Source: a virus. From it: a stretch of DNA of 23,994 bases. Below, piece by piece: positions 1 to 5,942 of this stretch; position 1 is the stretch's first letter, and each line of letters starts with the position of its first letter. The translations under genes and the position numbers were made by a program. The notes under the pieces are model-generated. The model worked only from the letters and a program-made list of their open reading frames with translations, was not told where the DNA came from and searched no databases. The stretch spans positions 1-23,994 of IMG/VR virus record IMGVR_UViG_3300025872_000302. One strand, given 5' to 3'.

Positions 1-92
1 TCAAGTGGGTCGACTACCTGGGTGCAGGCGCCATGGGTATCGCGTTCATTAGCTGGATCGTGACCCTCTTAGCATTGGTGTGGGGCCTCTGA
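1..92 (+). CDS. Small membrane protein, C-terminal fragment (5' end outside window)
   Basis: The frame starting at base 3 is open from the window edge and stops with TGA at 90-92, giving 29 visible residues. They are strongly hydrophobic (GAMGIAFISWIVTLLALVWGL), so the visible part is probably one membrane helix ending right at the C-terminus. The stop shares one base with the ATG of the next gene (TGATG), which suggests translational coupling. A function cannot be assigned from this fragment. Confidence 0.5.
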   Translation, partial: KWVDYLGAGAMGIAFISWIVTLLALVWGL

Positions 93-469
93 TGGACACC
101 AATCCCAAAACCCAATATGGCTTGGCGAAGCCGGGCCTGAGCAAGGTGCCCCCGCTTCCCCTCTTTGCTATTGGCCAAGTCATGGCAGACGGCGCCGCCA
201 AGTACGGTCACATGAACTGGCGCAAGGACCCGGTCTCTGCTTCCACCTACTACGATGCAGCGATGCGTCACCTGATGGCATGGTGGGACGGTCAAGACCT
301 TGACCCTATGACGGGCCTCTCGCACCTAGCCCACGTCGCCGCCAACATGTGCATCCTGCTTGATGCTGACAGCGGGCCATGGCTTTTGGACGACCGTCCC
401 CTCGCAGGCTTCGTCAACGAATTCATTTCTGACAACACAAGGGAACTGAAGGGAACTGCCAGTTCATGA
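92..469 (+). CDS. dATP/dGTP diphosphohydrolase-like protein
   Basis: 125 aa. The core around residues 35-85 (AAKYGHMNWRK, then SASTYYDAAMRHLMAWWDGQ, then GLSHLAHVAANM) matches what I recall of the phage dATP/dGTP diphosphohydrolase N-terminal family (former DUF5664), an all-helical MazG-related pyrophosphohydrolase group. The proposed role is removing the pyrophosphate of dATP or dGTP, shaping the nucleotide pool during infection. Acidic and His residues at D55, H60, D66, D69 and H78/H81 are plausible metal ligands. I chose ATG 92 over the in-frame GTG at 80 because it overlaps the previous stop by one base. Its TGA overlaps the ATG of the phosphoesterase gene (ATGA). Related MazZ proteins work in 2-aminoadenine (Z) genome phages, but no PurZ is in this window, so a Z genome is not shown. 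The family is fairly sure; the substrate is inferred. Confidence 0.75.
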   Translation: MDTNPKTQYGLAKPGLSKVPPLPLFAIGQVMADGAAKYGHMNWRKDPVSASTYYDAAMRHLMAWWDGQDLDPMTGLSHLAHVAANMCILLDADSGPWLLDDRPLAGFVNEFISDNTRELKGTASS

Positions 470-1242
470 CAAGTAAGTTCAAGCCCCAGACGGTGCTGCT
501 GATCCCCGACACCCACGCCATGCCGGGCGATAACTTTGAGCGGTTCGGTAAGCTGATGGCGTATCTGGATGGACGCAACGCAACGCTGGACAAGATCGTC
601 CATATCGGGGACCTGTGGGACTTCGCCTCGCTGTGTACGCACGACATGGACTCGCCCGATTGGTACAAGCGTTCGCTTAACGACGACATCCAAGCTGGCC
701 TCGACGCTCTCGATTGGATCATTTCGATAGCGCACGCACATGGCAAAGCCGAAATCCATTTCATCGAAGGCAACCACGAGGATCGCTACAACAAATGGAT
801 GAAGTCCGACAACCGCCTGCTTACCTCGGGCTTCCCCCAAACTGTCCAGCAACTGCTGAAGAACTCCCGACCGCAAGCGAACGTGAAGTTCCACCCGTTC
901 CTCAAGCCTGTCACGATTCTGGGTGCAGTCTTCCAGCACTACTTCGTGAGCGGCGTAATGGGGCGCCCGCAAGGCGGCGAACACCACGCCAATAACCTGC
1001 TGAAGTCACAGCACACCTCCTGCATCTGCGGCCACTCACACCTGCTGTCGACTGCCACCCGCACCAAGGCCGACGGCTCTAAGCTGCATGCCCTGGTGGG
1101 TGGTTGCTTCGTGGACCCGCAAGGCGATTTTGCTTACGCCAAAGCTGCCAAGAAGTTGTGGTGGAATGGTGTACATCTGTTACACTTCTATGCACCCGGT
1201 GAGTTCGACGTGGAGTCTATCAGTCTTGAAAGATTGAGCTAA
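466..1242 (+). CDS. Calcineurin-like metallophosphoesterase
   Basis: 258 aa. The ordered metal-binding motifs of the calcineurin-like phosphoesterase fold are visible: D15-T-H17, GD at 48-49, GNHED at 102-106, a histidine near 158 or 173-174, and GHSH at 189-192. These would bind two divalent metals and hydrolyse a phosphomonoester or phosphodiester. No signal peptide is seen, so it is probably cytoplasmic. It overlaps the diphosphohydrolase gene by 4 bp (ATGA), so the two are probably co-translated and may both act on nucleotides or nucleic acid ends. Phage enzymes of this family vary from DNA/RNA phosphatases to protein phosphatases, so the substrate is open. A promoter for the following gene lies in its last codons. 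Confidence 0.85.
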   Translation: MTSKFKPQTVLLIPDTHAMPGDNFERFGKLMAYLDGRNATLDKIVHIGDLWDFASLCTHDMDSPDWYKRSLNDDIQAGLDALDWIISIAHAHGKAEIHFIEGNHEDRYNKWMKSDNRLLTSGFPQTVQQLLKNSRPQANVKFHPFLKPVTILGAVFQHYFVSGVMGRPQGGEHHANNLLKSQHTSCICGHSHLLSTATRTKADGSKLHALVGGCFVDPQGDFAYAKAAKKLWWNGVHLLHFYAPGEFDVESISLERLS

Positions 1243-1254
1243 CTGTAGTATAAT
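1226..1254 (+). promoter_or_regulatory. Sigma70-like promoter, TTGAAA-17-TATAAT
   Basis: The -35 TTGAAA is at 1226-1231, the spacer is exactly 17 bp, and the -10 TATAAT is at 1249-1254. That is 11 of 12 consensus positions. It spans the end of the phosphoesterase gene. The expected start of transcription is about 1261, the A of the next ATG, so the message for that gene may be leaderless. The GGAGG at 1255-1259 lies too close to the ATG to be a normal ribosome site. It probably drives the lysis/accessory genes to 5942. Confidence 0.7.
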
Positions 1255-1260
1255 GGAGGC

Positions 1261-1515
1261 ATGGCCAAGACCCCAGCATGGCAACGGGCCGAAGGCAAGA
1301 ATCCCGCTGGTGGACTCAATGCTAAAGGCCGTGCCTCCTACAATCGTGCGAACCCCGGCAAGCCCGGCTTGAAGGCCCCTCAACCAGAGGGTGGACCTAG
1401 ACGCGATAGCTTCTGTGCCCGAATGAAAGGGATGAAGAAGAAGCTTACCTCAGCTAAGACGGCCAATGATCCCAACTCCCGCATCAACAAAAGCCTTCGG
1501 GCCTGGAATTGCTGA
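1261..1515 (+). CDS. Small basic DUF6321-like phage protein
   Basis: 84 aa, rich in Lys, Arg, Gly and Pro. The N-terminal half (PAWQRAEGKNPAGGLN, then AKGRASYNRANPGKPGLK, then QPEGGPRRDSFCARMKGM) matches a short family I recall from marine phages and some bacteria as DUF6321, of unknown function. The C-terminal part (SINKSL-type, with a final W-N-C) also fits that family. ATG 1261 is the start because the family motif begins a few residues later. The gene follows directly on a sigma70-like promoter and may be translated from a leaderless message. It has no membrane segment. The strong positive charge could suit nucleic acid binding, but that is only inferred from composition. Confidence 0.7.
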   Translation: MAKTPAWQRAEGKNPAGGLNAKGRASYNRANPGKPGLKAPQPEGGPRRDSFCARMKGMKKKLTSAKTANDPNSRINKSLRAWNC

Positions 1516-1516
1516 G

Positions 1517-2053
1517 ATGCCCCTCGCCAAAGGTAAATCCAACAAGACTGTAAGCAAGAATATCCAGACGCTGGTCGACGACTACCAGAAGTCAGGGCGC
1601 ATTGGTACCTCGAAGCCAGCCAACAAGAAGGCTGCCGTCAAGCAGGCCACTGCCATCGCCCTCCAAAAGGCAGGCCGCTCCAAGCCCAAGAAGTTCGCGG
1701 CGGGTGGCTCCATCAACGATCCTTACAATTTTGAAGTGGCGCCGGGCGTTAGCTATGAGCAGCAGTACGCCAAAGAGTTTAAGGCGCAAGCCCAGAAGGA
1801 AGCGGCTGCCAAGAAGGAAGAAGAGCCGACGCCTACGCCCGAAGTGCGGGAACGTCAGCGCCTTTCGCCCGCTACCAACCTGCCTTCCGATTCCAATGTG
1901 AACTACCAGAGCTTCAGGCGCACGCGCCCGAATGTGAAGTTCTTTGCTGAAGACATTGACGTGCGTCGCCCGATGGGCCGTCCAGCCAAAGCAGAAGAAC
2001 AGAAGGCTATGAAGAAGGGCGGCAAGGTGTCCGTCAAAAAGCGTCGTGCTTGA
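1517..2053 (+). CDS. Basic GG-motif phage protein (DUF6496-like N-terminus)
   Basis: 178 aa. ATG 1517 is one base after the previous TGA, and MPLAKGKS-type N-termini are common in related phage proteins, so the longer frame from 1466 is rejected. Residues 1-55 (KGKSNKTVSKNIQTLV, then KQATAIALQKAG) recall the DUF6496 type of short phage protein, though I am not sure of the name. The middle (85-125) is charged, with a Lys/Glu/Ala stretch and a Pro-Thr run. GG-motifs occur at 63-64 (FAAGGSI) and 168-169 (MKKGGKV), and the end is very basic. The same short motif recurs in the 404, 186 and 50 aa proteins downstream. It overlaps the holin gene by 8 bp. Function unknown. Confidence 0.65.
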   Translation: MPLAKGKSNKTVSKNIQTLVDDYQKSGRIGTSKPANKKAAVKQATAIALQKAGRSKPKKFAAGGSINDPYNFEVAPGVSYEQQYAKEFKAQAQKEAAAKKEEEPTPTPEVRERQRLSPATNLPSDSNVNYQSFRRTRPNVKFFAEDIDVRRPMGRPAKAEEQKAMKKGGKVSVKKRRA

Positions 2054-2516
2054 GACTCTGCTCGGCGGTGTGTTCGGGGGCCTGCTCCGTCTAGCGCCTG
2101 AAGTCTTCAAGATATTTGATAGGCGCAATGAGCGGCAACATGAACTGGCCATGCTCAATGCGGAGATGGAATTTGCTAAGGTGCGCGGCGAGATTGTTAT
2201 GCGCCAGACCGAAGCTACTATGACCATGGCCGAAATGGATACCATGGCGCAAGCCTTCAAGGAGCAGTCGTCTACTGCCAAGGCTGCGGGCAAATTCATT
2301 TCGGCGTTCTCGGCTATGGTGCGGCCCACCGTCACCTACTCGTTCTTGGGGCTATATGCTGCCGTCAAGATCGCAGCTTACCTGATTGCGTTGCAGCAGG
2401 GCGGTGATTGGAAGGACGTGCTGGTCAGCATGTGGAACACCGACGATCTGGCGGTCTTCAATATGATCATCAGCTTCTGGTTCGTGGGTCGGGTCTATGA
2501 GCGTACGGCTCGCTGA
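2046..2516 (+). CDS. Putative holin, GTA/3TM type
   Basis: 156 aa, starting at GTG 2046 inside the end of the previous gene. It has a short hydrophobic N-terminus (2-17), a long charged helical middle (25-80, with Met/Glu/Lys), and two clear membrane segments near 95-116 and 132-150. This layout fits the holin family recalled as 'holin of 3TMs, for gene-transfer release'. It would form membrane lesions that let the lysozyme reach the cell wall. It overlaps the lysozyme gene by 20 bp, the usual holin-endolysin order, which is the strongest support. The GTG start has no good ribosome site, so translation may depend on coupling to the upstream gene. Confidence 0.7.
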   Translation: MLETLLGGVFGGLLRLAPEVFKIFDRRNERQHELAMLNAEMEFAKVRGEIVMRQTEATMTMAEMDTMAQAFKEQSSTAKAAGKFISAFSAMVRPTVTYSFLGLYAAVKIAAYLIALQQGGDWKDVLVSMWNTDDLAVFNMIISFWFVGRVYERTAR

Positions 2517-2958
2517 AGCCATCGACATTGCTACCCGGCTTTGCAAGACGTTCGAGGGTCTGCGCCTAAAGCCTTATGTTTGTCCGGGCGGCTACCCGAC
2601 CATAGGCTACGGCACGGTCAACAAGCCTGACGGCACGCGCGTTACGATGGACCACCCGCCCATCACCAAAGAGATCGCCGAAGAGTGGCTCACGGGCGAA
2701 TTGGTTTCGACTTACATGGCGGGCGTGCTTCGGGCGTCTCCTGTCTTGGCTTCTAAGCCCCGCGCCCTCGGCGCCATTACGGACTTCGCCTACAACTTGG
2801 GCGTGCCCCGTTACCGATCCAGCACGTTGCGTCGCCGCATCGAAGCCGAGGATTGGAATGGTGCCCAAGAGGAACTCCTAAAATGGAACCGGGCGGGTGG
2901 CCGCATACTAACAGGTTTGGTTCGTCGGCGTCAAGCCGAATGTGCCTTCCTCAATTAA
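2497..2958 (+). CDS. Endolysin, GH24 T4-type lysozyme (muramidase)
   Basis: 153 aa, a usual length for phage muramidases. The active-site region is clear: E20 in TFEGLRLKPY, C29, and T35 in TIGYGT, an E-8-C-5-T triad as found in several GH24 endolysins where Cys replaces the Asp of T4 lysozyme. Later family motifs are the ALGAITDFAYNLG block (residues about 90-102) and the GLVRRRQAECAFL block near the end. It cleaves the glycan chains of peptidoglycan. There is no classical signal peptide or N-terminal SAR-like helix, so release through the overlapping holin is expected. No spanin gene is evident next to it. ATG 2497 gives a normal N-terminus for the family. Confidence 0.93.
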   Translation: MSVRLAEAIDIATRLCKTFEGLRLKPYVCPGGYPTIGYGTVNKPDGTRVTMDHPPITKEIAEEWLTGELVSTYMAGVLRASPVLASKPRALGAITDFAYNLGVPRYRSSTLRRRIEAEDWNGAQEELLKWNRAGGRILTGLVRRRQAECAFLN

Positions 2959-2990
2959 CTCCAACATCTTTCGCGTAAGGAACTAACCAC

Positions 2991-4205
2991 ATGAGACGAG
3001 TCAAATTCCAAGAAGGCGGGCAGGCCCGCGCGGAGTTTCCATTTGAGACACGCCGCCGCATGCGGGAAGAAGCTGCTGCCGCTGATCGTGCTGCTCGCGG
3101 AGAAGCGCCGCGCCGTTCCGTTCCAGATTGGCTAAGTGACTACTACCGTCAACTTGAGGAAGCGCAGCGGAACTTTCGGTCAAACCGGGGTGCCTCTCCC
3201 GCGACGCCGCCTGCTCCGTCTCGTGCGGCTCCAACTCCGGCGCCCACCATTCCCCGTAATCCTGCGACGGCGTCTCGCCCTCCCGCTTCTGGCGCCAACT
3301 TCCCTGGCGAAACCGTTACCGAGGCGGCTCCTATTGCTGACTACGAAGAGCGTATGCAACGCGGTGCGCTTCCGGCTGGACGTAGTGCAACACCCGGTCC
3401 AATGGGCCAGTATGGGGAAAGCGCCGCCGCAGGAAATGCTGCCCGCTCTCGTCCGGCTGCACGTCCAGCACCACGTCGTCCGGCGCAGCGCGAGATGTCT
3501 GCCGAAGAGCGTCAGGCTTTCATGGAACGCATGATGCGTGAGGAAGCGGATCGTGAAGCGGCTGCCCGTCGGTCGGAGCGTGGCTTCTTCGAGCGCATGG
3601 GCATTCGTCGCACTAACGAAACGGGCCTAGAGCCTGGCACCGAAGCTCGTATGCGTGACATGTATGGTTCACAATACAGCAGCCAATACAACATGAAGCA
3701 GGGCGGCAAGGTCAAAGCATATCGTGAGGGCGGTGCAATCCGTCAGGGCATGCAGTCTCCGAAGGCCCAAGAGGGTCGTGCGGAAATGGCCGAAGACGTG
3801 ATGCGCCGTGAACGTGCGCGTGAGCCGATCTCTGACAAGGAGCGCAAGGCTGGCCGGGCAGAAGCTGCTATGGATAGCGGCCCGCTGACAGGTGCCGAGA
3901 AGGAACGCATGCGTTCGTCCGGCTTCAAGAAGGGCGGCATGATCAAGCCGAAAGGTCATGGCATGAAGGAAGAAGCCATGGAAATGAAAGGCGGTCGTTA
4001 TCGTGGTGGCATGAAAGAAGAGATGGCAGAGATGCGCTCTATGTCCAAAATGAAGAAAGGCGGTGCTGTCAAGAAGGCTGCTGGCGGCAAGGTAGCTGCG
4101 CCCAAGAAGATGATGAAGGGCGGCATGACCTCCAAGCCCAAGAAGATGATGGGTGGCGGCAAAGTGAAGTACGCTAAAGGTGGTATGACCCGAGGCTGCA
4201 AGTAA
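2991..4205 (+). CDS. Low-complexity basic GG-motif protein, 404 aa
   Basis: I do not recognise a named family. ATG 2991 has an AAGGA ribosome site about 9 bases upstream. The N-terminus carries one GG-motif (VKFQEGG, 4-10). Residues 25-65 and 165-225 are charged helical stretches rich in Arg, Glu, Ala and Met. Residues 68-165 are a Pro/Ala/Arg/Ser-rich, probably disordered linker. From 234 to the end there are ten further GG-motifs of the type KQGGKV, REGGAI, KKGGMI and AKGGMT, with many Met and Lys. The protein is very basic, has no membrane segment and one Cys near the end (C403). It overlaps the next gene by one base (TAATG). Possible roles are DNA binding or a virion packaging tag; both are guesses from composition. 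Confidence 0.65.
   Translation: MRRVKFQEGGQARAEFPFETRRRMREEAAAADRAARGEAPRRSVPDWLSDYYRQLEEAQRNFRSNRGASPATPPAPSRAAPTPAPTIPRNPATASRPPASGANFPGETVTEAAPIADYEERMQRGALPAGRSATPGPMGQYGESAAAGNAARSRPAARPAPRRPAQREMSAEERQAFMERMMREEADREAAARRSERGFFERMGIRRTNETGLEPGTEARMRDMYGSQYSSQYNMKQGGKVKAYREGGAIRQGMQSPKAQEGRAEMAEDVMRRERAREPISDKERKAGRAEAAMDSGPLTGAEKERMRSSGFKKGGMIKPKGHGMKEEAMEMKGGRYRGGMKEEMAEMRSMSKMKKGGAVKKAAGGKVAAPKKMMKGGMTSKPKKMMGGGKVKYAKGGMTRGCK
3702..4184 (+). repeat. Ten GG-motif copies in the 404 aa protein
   Basis: Codons 238-398 of the 404 aa protein contain Gly-Gly pairs at residues 238-239, 247-248, 315-316, 334-335, 339-340, 357-358, 365-366, 377-378, 388-390 and 397-398. Most are preceded by Lys, Glu or Gln, often with Met, Phe or Tyr two or three residues earlier, and followed by one residue and Val, Ile or Thr. 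The spacing is irregular and the DNA is not a tight tandem repeat, so the repetition is conserved at protein level. Confidence 0.7.
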
Positions 4206-4765
4206 TGTCTGAACGCATGCCTCCCAAACGGCGTCGAACCCCGAATGAAAGGGGCATGACCGAAGAGGAAATTCTGCGGGACCGCTCTGGTCTTGATCCG
4301 ATGGCTCGCTATCCGTTTGCAACCAGCCGTGATCCAGGCTATGTTGTGGGTGGCCCCCAGATGACAGACCCTCGCCATTTCGAATTGATGCAACGTAACC
4401 GCGAAGAAGCCCGCACTCAGGGCACGCGCCTCAAGGGTGGCGGCATGGTCGAAATTGAAATCAAAGTGGGCGGCGGGGGCAAACACAAAATGCCTGACGG
4501 CTCCATGATGGAAGACCACGAAATGGAAGAAGGCGAAGAATACAAGAAGGGCGGTCGCGTCAAGAAGATGGCAAAGGGCGGCGCGACGGGTGGCAAGTTC
4601 ATTCAGAAGGCCATCAAGAAGCCGGGCGCTTTGCGGGCGCAAATGGGTGTCAAAGCGGGTGCCAAAATCCCTGCCAAGAAACTGGCCGCAGCCGCCAAAG
4701 CACCGGGTAAGCTGGGCCAACGCGCGCGGTTTGCACAAACTCTAGCTAAGATGAGGAAGAAGTAA
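4205..4765 (+). CDS. Basic GG-motif protein with conserved C-terminal block, 186 aa
   Basis: The start at ATG 4205 overlaps the stop of the 404 aa gene by one base. Residues 1-75 are charged and probably partly disordered. Residues 77-130 hold Gly-rich GG-motifs (KGGGMV, VGGGGKH, KKGGRV, AKGGAT) around an acidic patch (MMEDHEMEEGEEY, 101-113). Residues 131-186 (KFIQKAIKKPGALRAQMG, then AKIPAKKLAAAAK, then GQRARFAQTLAKM) match a block I recall as a free-standing or C-terminal segment in many unrelated phage proteins, with no known function. The protein is highly basic overall and has no Cys or membrane segment. Close coupling to its neighbours suggests joint expression with the 404 aa protein. 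Confidence 0.65.
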   Translation: MSERMPPKRRRTPNERGMTEEEILRDRSGLDPMARYPFATSRDPGYVVGGPQMTDPRHFELMQRNREEARTQGTRLKGGGMVEIEIKVGGGGKHKMPDGSMMEDHEMEEGEEYKKGGRVKKMAKGGATGGKFIQKAIKKPGALRAQMGVKAGAKIPAKKLAAAAKAPGKLGQRARFAQTLAKMRKK

Positions 4766-4935
4766 TGGCCCAGAAACCACGCCTCGCGCCAGAGGACATG
4801 CCAACTGAGCGCGAGATGGAGGGCATCCGGCAACTGCTTATGATGGTGGGCCAGATGCAACGCACTCTGAAGGAACAGAACCCAGAGATGTACGCGCAAC
4901 TTATGGAAATGCAGCAAAGGAAGCGGCAAGCATGA
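4765..4935 (+). CDS. Small helical protein, 56 aa
   Basis: Translated by hand: ATG 4765 overlaps the previous TAA (TAATG), and TGA 4933-4935 overlaps the next ATG (ATGA). The product starts MAQKPRLAPEDMPTEREMEG and continues with a Met/Gln/Glu-rich segment (residues 20-56) that looks like one amphipathic helix (IRQLLMMVGQMQRTLKEQ, then MYAQLMEMQQRKRQ). It has no Cys, no membrane segment and no GG-motif. Exact nesting between two genes at both ends supports it being real despite its size. I do not recognise the family; a small coiled-coil partner for the neighbouring basic proteins is possible. Confidence 0.6.
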   Translation: MAQKPRLAPEDMPTEREMEGIRQLLMMVGQMQRTLKEQNPEMYAQLMEMQQRKRQA

Positions 4936-5084
4936 TGCGTTCGAATATGAGTAAGCAGGTAACGCAAGGCCCCATGAAAAAGAAGGCCGTGAAGATGCAG
5001 AAGGGTGGGATGGTTCCTTGCAAGGGCTGCCCCAATCCGGCTGCATGCAAGAAGGCGGGCGGCTGCCTGATGAAGCGTGGCTAA
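4932..5084 (+). CDS. Small four-cysteine GG-motif protein, 50 aa
   Basis: Translated by hand: ATG 4932 overlaps the previous stop (ATGA), and a second in-frame ATG follows at 4935. The first 24 residues are basic, then KGGMV (24-28) gives the shared GG-motif. The C-terminal part carries C30-x2-C33-x5-C39-x5-C45 (VPCKGCPNPAACKKAGGC), a compact pattern that could hold one zinc ion like a zinc knuckle. I recall similar GCPxPAxCKxAGxCL tails in marine phage proteins but no function. The stop overlaps the GTG start of the next gene by 8 bp. Zinc or nucleic acid binding is inferred from the Cys spacing only. Confidence 0.6.
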   Translation: MMRSNMSKQVTQGPMKKKAVKMQKGGMVPCKGCPNPAACKKAGGCLMKRG

Positions 5085-5259
5085 GACGCCTTCACGCGTC
5101 AACGAAGCGGGCGTCTACACCAAACCCGGCATGCGGAAGTCCCTGTTTGAGGACATCAAAGCTGGCGGGAAGGGTGGGCGTCCGGGGCAGTGGAGCGCCA
5201 GAAAAGCGGCTATGTTAGCTAAGGAATATAAAGCTCGTGGCGGCGGCTACCGCAGTTAA
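5077..5259 (+). CDS. Small basic DUF5872-like protein, 60 aa
   Basis: The start is GTG 5077, overlapping the end of the four-cysteine gene. The product has a basic N-terminus (MAKTPSRVNEAGVYTKPGMR) and then FEDIKAGGKGGRPG and QWSARKAAMLAKEYKARGGGY. The latter is the hallmark of a small family found in phages, giant viruses and bacteria that I recall as DUF5872, function unknown. In some of those proteins I recall the segment fused directly to a domain like the 83 aa protein at 5691. Here the two are separated by the AT-rich endonuclease gene, which begins inside this gene's last codons. It is soluble and basic. Confidence 0.65.
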   Translation: MAKTPSRVNEAGVYTKPGMRKSLFEDIKAGGKGGRPGQWSARKAAMLAKEYKARGGGYRS

Positions 5260-5701
5260 ACAATGCACCAAATGTGAAATCGAGAAGCCGTTAACGGAGT
5301 TTCGTTCACGAGGTGGTAACATGAAGCACCTCCTTAAATCGTGGTGCAAAACTTGTCACTATGCGACCCATAAAAAATGGTGCGCCGATAATCAGGATCG
5401 CGTTAAAGAATATCGCGGGCGTGATGCTTGGACATTAGTTAAACGCTGTGCTAGGTACAACATTACGCCCGCTGAATTTGTAGCCGCTCATGAAGCTCAA
5501 GAAGGTAAGTGTTTAGTCTGCTACGAAACCATAAGCCAAATGGATAGTGCGATTGATCACAATCATAAGACAGGGGAATTCAGAGGAATCCTATGCAAGA
5601 AATGCAATCGCGCCATAGGGATGCTTCAAGACAGTCCTACAATCTTGCGTAGGGCCGCTGAATACCTAGAAACAAAAGGAAACTACGGCGATGGCACTTA
5701 A
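5237..5701 (+). CDS. Recombination endonuclease VII-like protein (Holliday junction resolvase / HNH)
   Basis: 154 aa, close to the 157 aa of T4 endonuclease VII. The catalytic core has zinc ligands C92-x2-C95 and C120-x2-C123, and D107-H108-N-H110 followed by N124 (AIDHNHKTGEFRGILCKKCN). These correspond to the T4 gp49 pattern of D40/H41, C58/C61 and N62. An extra N-terminal zinc ribbon is likely (C10-x2-C13 and C37-x2-C40). It would cut branched DNA, or act as a free-standing homing-type HNH nuclease. The only reasonable start is GTG 5237, since the first Met (29) would lose the ribbon. About 46% GC over 5281-5640, against about 60% just upstream, points to recent acquisition. It overlaps the flanking genes by 23 and 11 bp. 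Confidence 0.85.
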   Translation: MAAATAVKQCTKCEIEKPLTEFRSRGGNMKHLLKSWCKTCHYATHKKWCADNQDRVKEYRGRDAWTLVKRCARYNITPAEFVAAHEAQEGKCLVCYETISQMDSAIDHNHKTGEFRGILCKKCNRAIGMLQDSPTILRRAAEYLETKGNYGDGT

Positions 5702-5942
5702 GAAAACTCAGCAATCGCTAGTAGATTGGCACAAACAACGTTGGCGGACCAAGTCTGGTAAGCCAAGCACCCAAGGACCGGAGGCTACAGGTGAAAGATA
5801 TTTACCGGAAGCTGCGATCAAAGCTATGCCAAGCGGCACGTATGCTGCGTCGTCTGCTGCCAAAAGGAAAGCTACGAAGGCGGGCAAGCAGTTCTCAAAA
5901 CAACCCGCCCGCGCCGCCTCAATAGCCAAGAAGTTCCGCTAG
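5691..5942 (+). CDS. Small basic conserved phage protein, 83 aa
   Basis: The sequence (QQSLVDWHKQRWRTKSGKPS, then TGERYLPEAAIKAM, then AKRKATKAGKQFSKQP) matches a family I recall in many marine phages and giant viruses, sometimes fused behind a DUF5872-type segment; function unknown. It is very basic, has no Cys or membrane segment, and is probably cytoplasmic or DNA-associated. ATG 5691 lies within the end of the endonuclease gene, with AAGGA upstream near 5677. Its TAG (5940-5942) shares CTAG with the stop of the minus-strand glycan gene. This is the last plus-strand gene in the window. Confidence 0.65.
   Translation: MALKKTQQSLVDWHKQRWRTKSGKPSTQGPEATGERYLPEAAIKAMPSGTYAASSAAKRKATKAGKQFSKQPARAASIAKKFR

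Noticed and set aside
292-987. 231 aa open frame antisense to the phosphoesterase gene
   Set aside because: It lies opposite two genes with clear motifs and shows no recognisable protein features; high GC makes long antisense frames common here.
1466-1516. Upstream start of the DUF6496-like protein
   Set aside because: The extra 17 codons overlap the end of the DUF6321-like gene; ATG 1517 gives the family-type N-terminus one base after the previous stop.
3669-4322. 217 aa minus-strand frame rich in His, Leu and Phe
   Set aside because: It is the mirror of the Lys/Met/Gly-rich codons of the 404 aa gene; the composition follows from the opposite strand.
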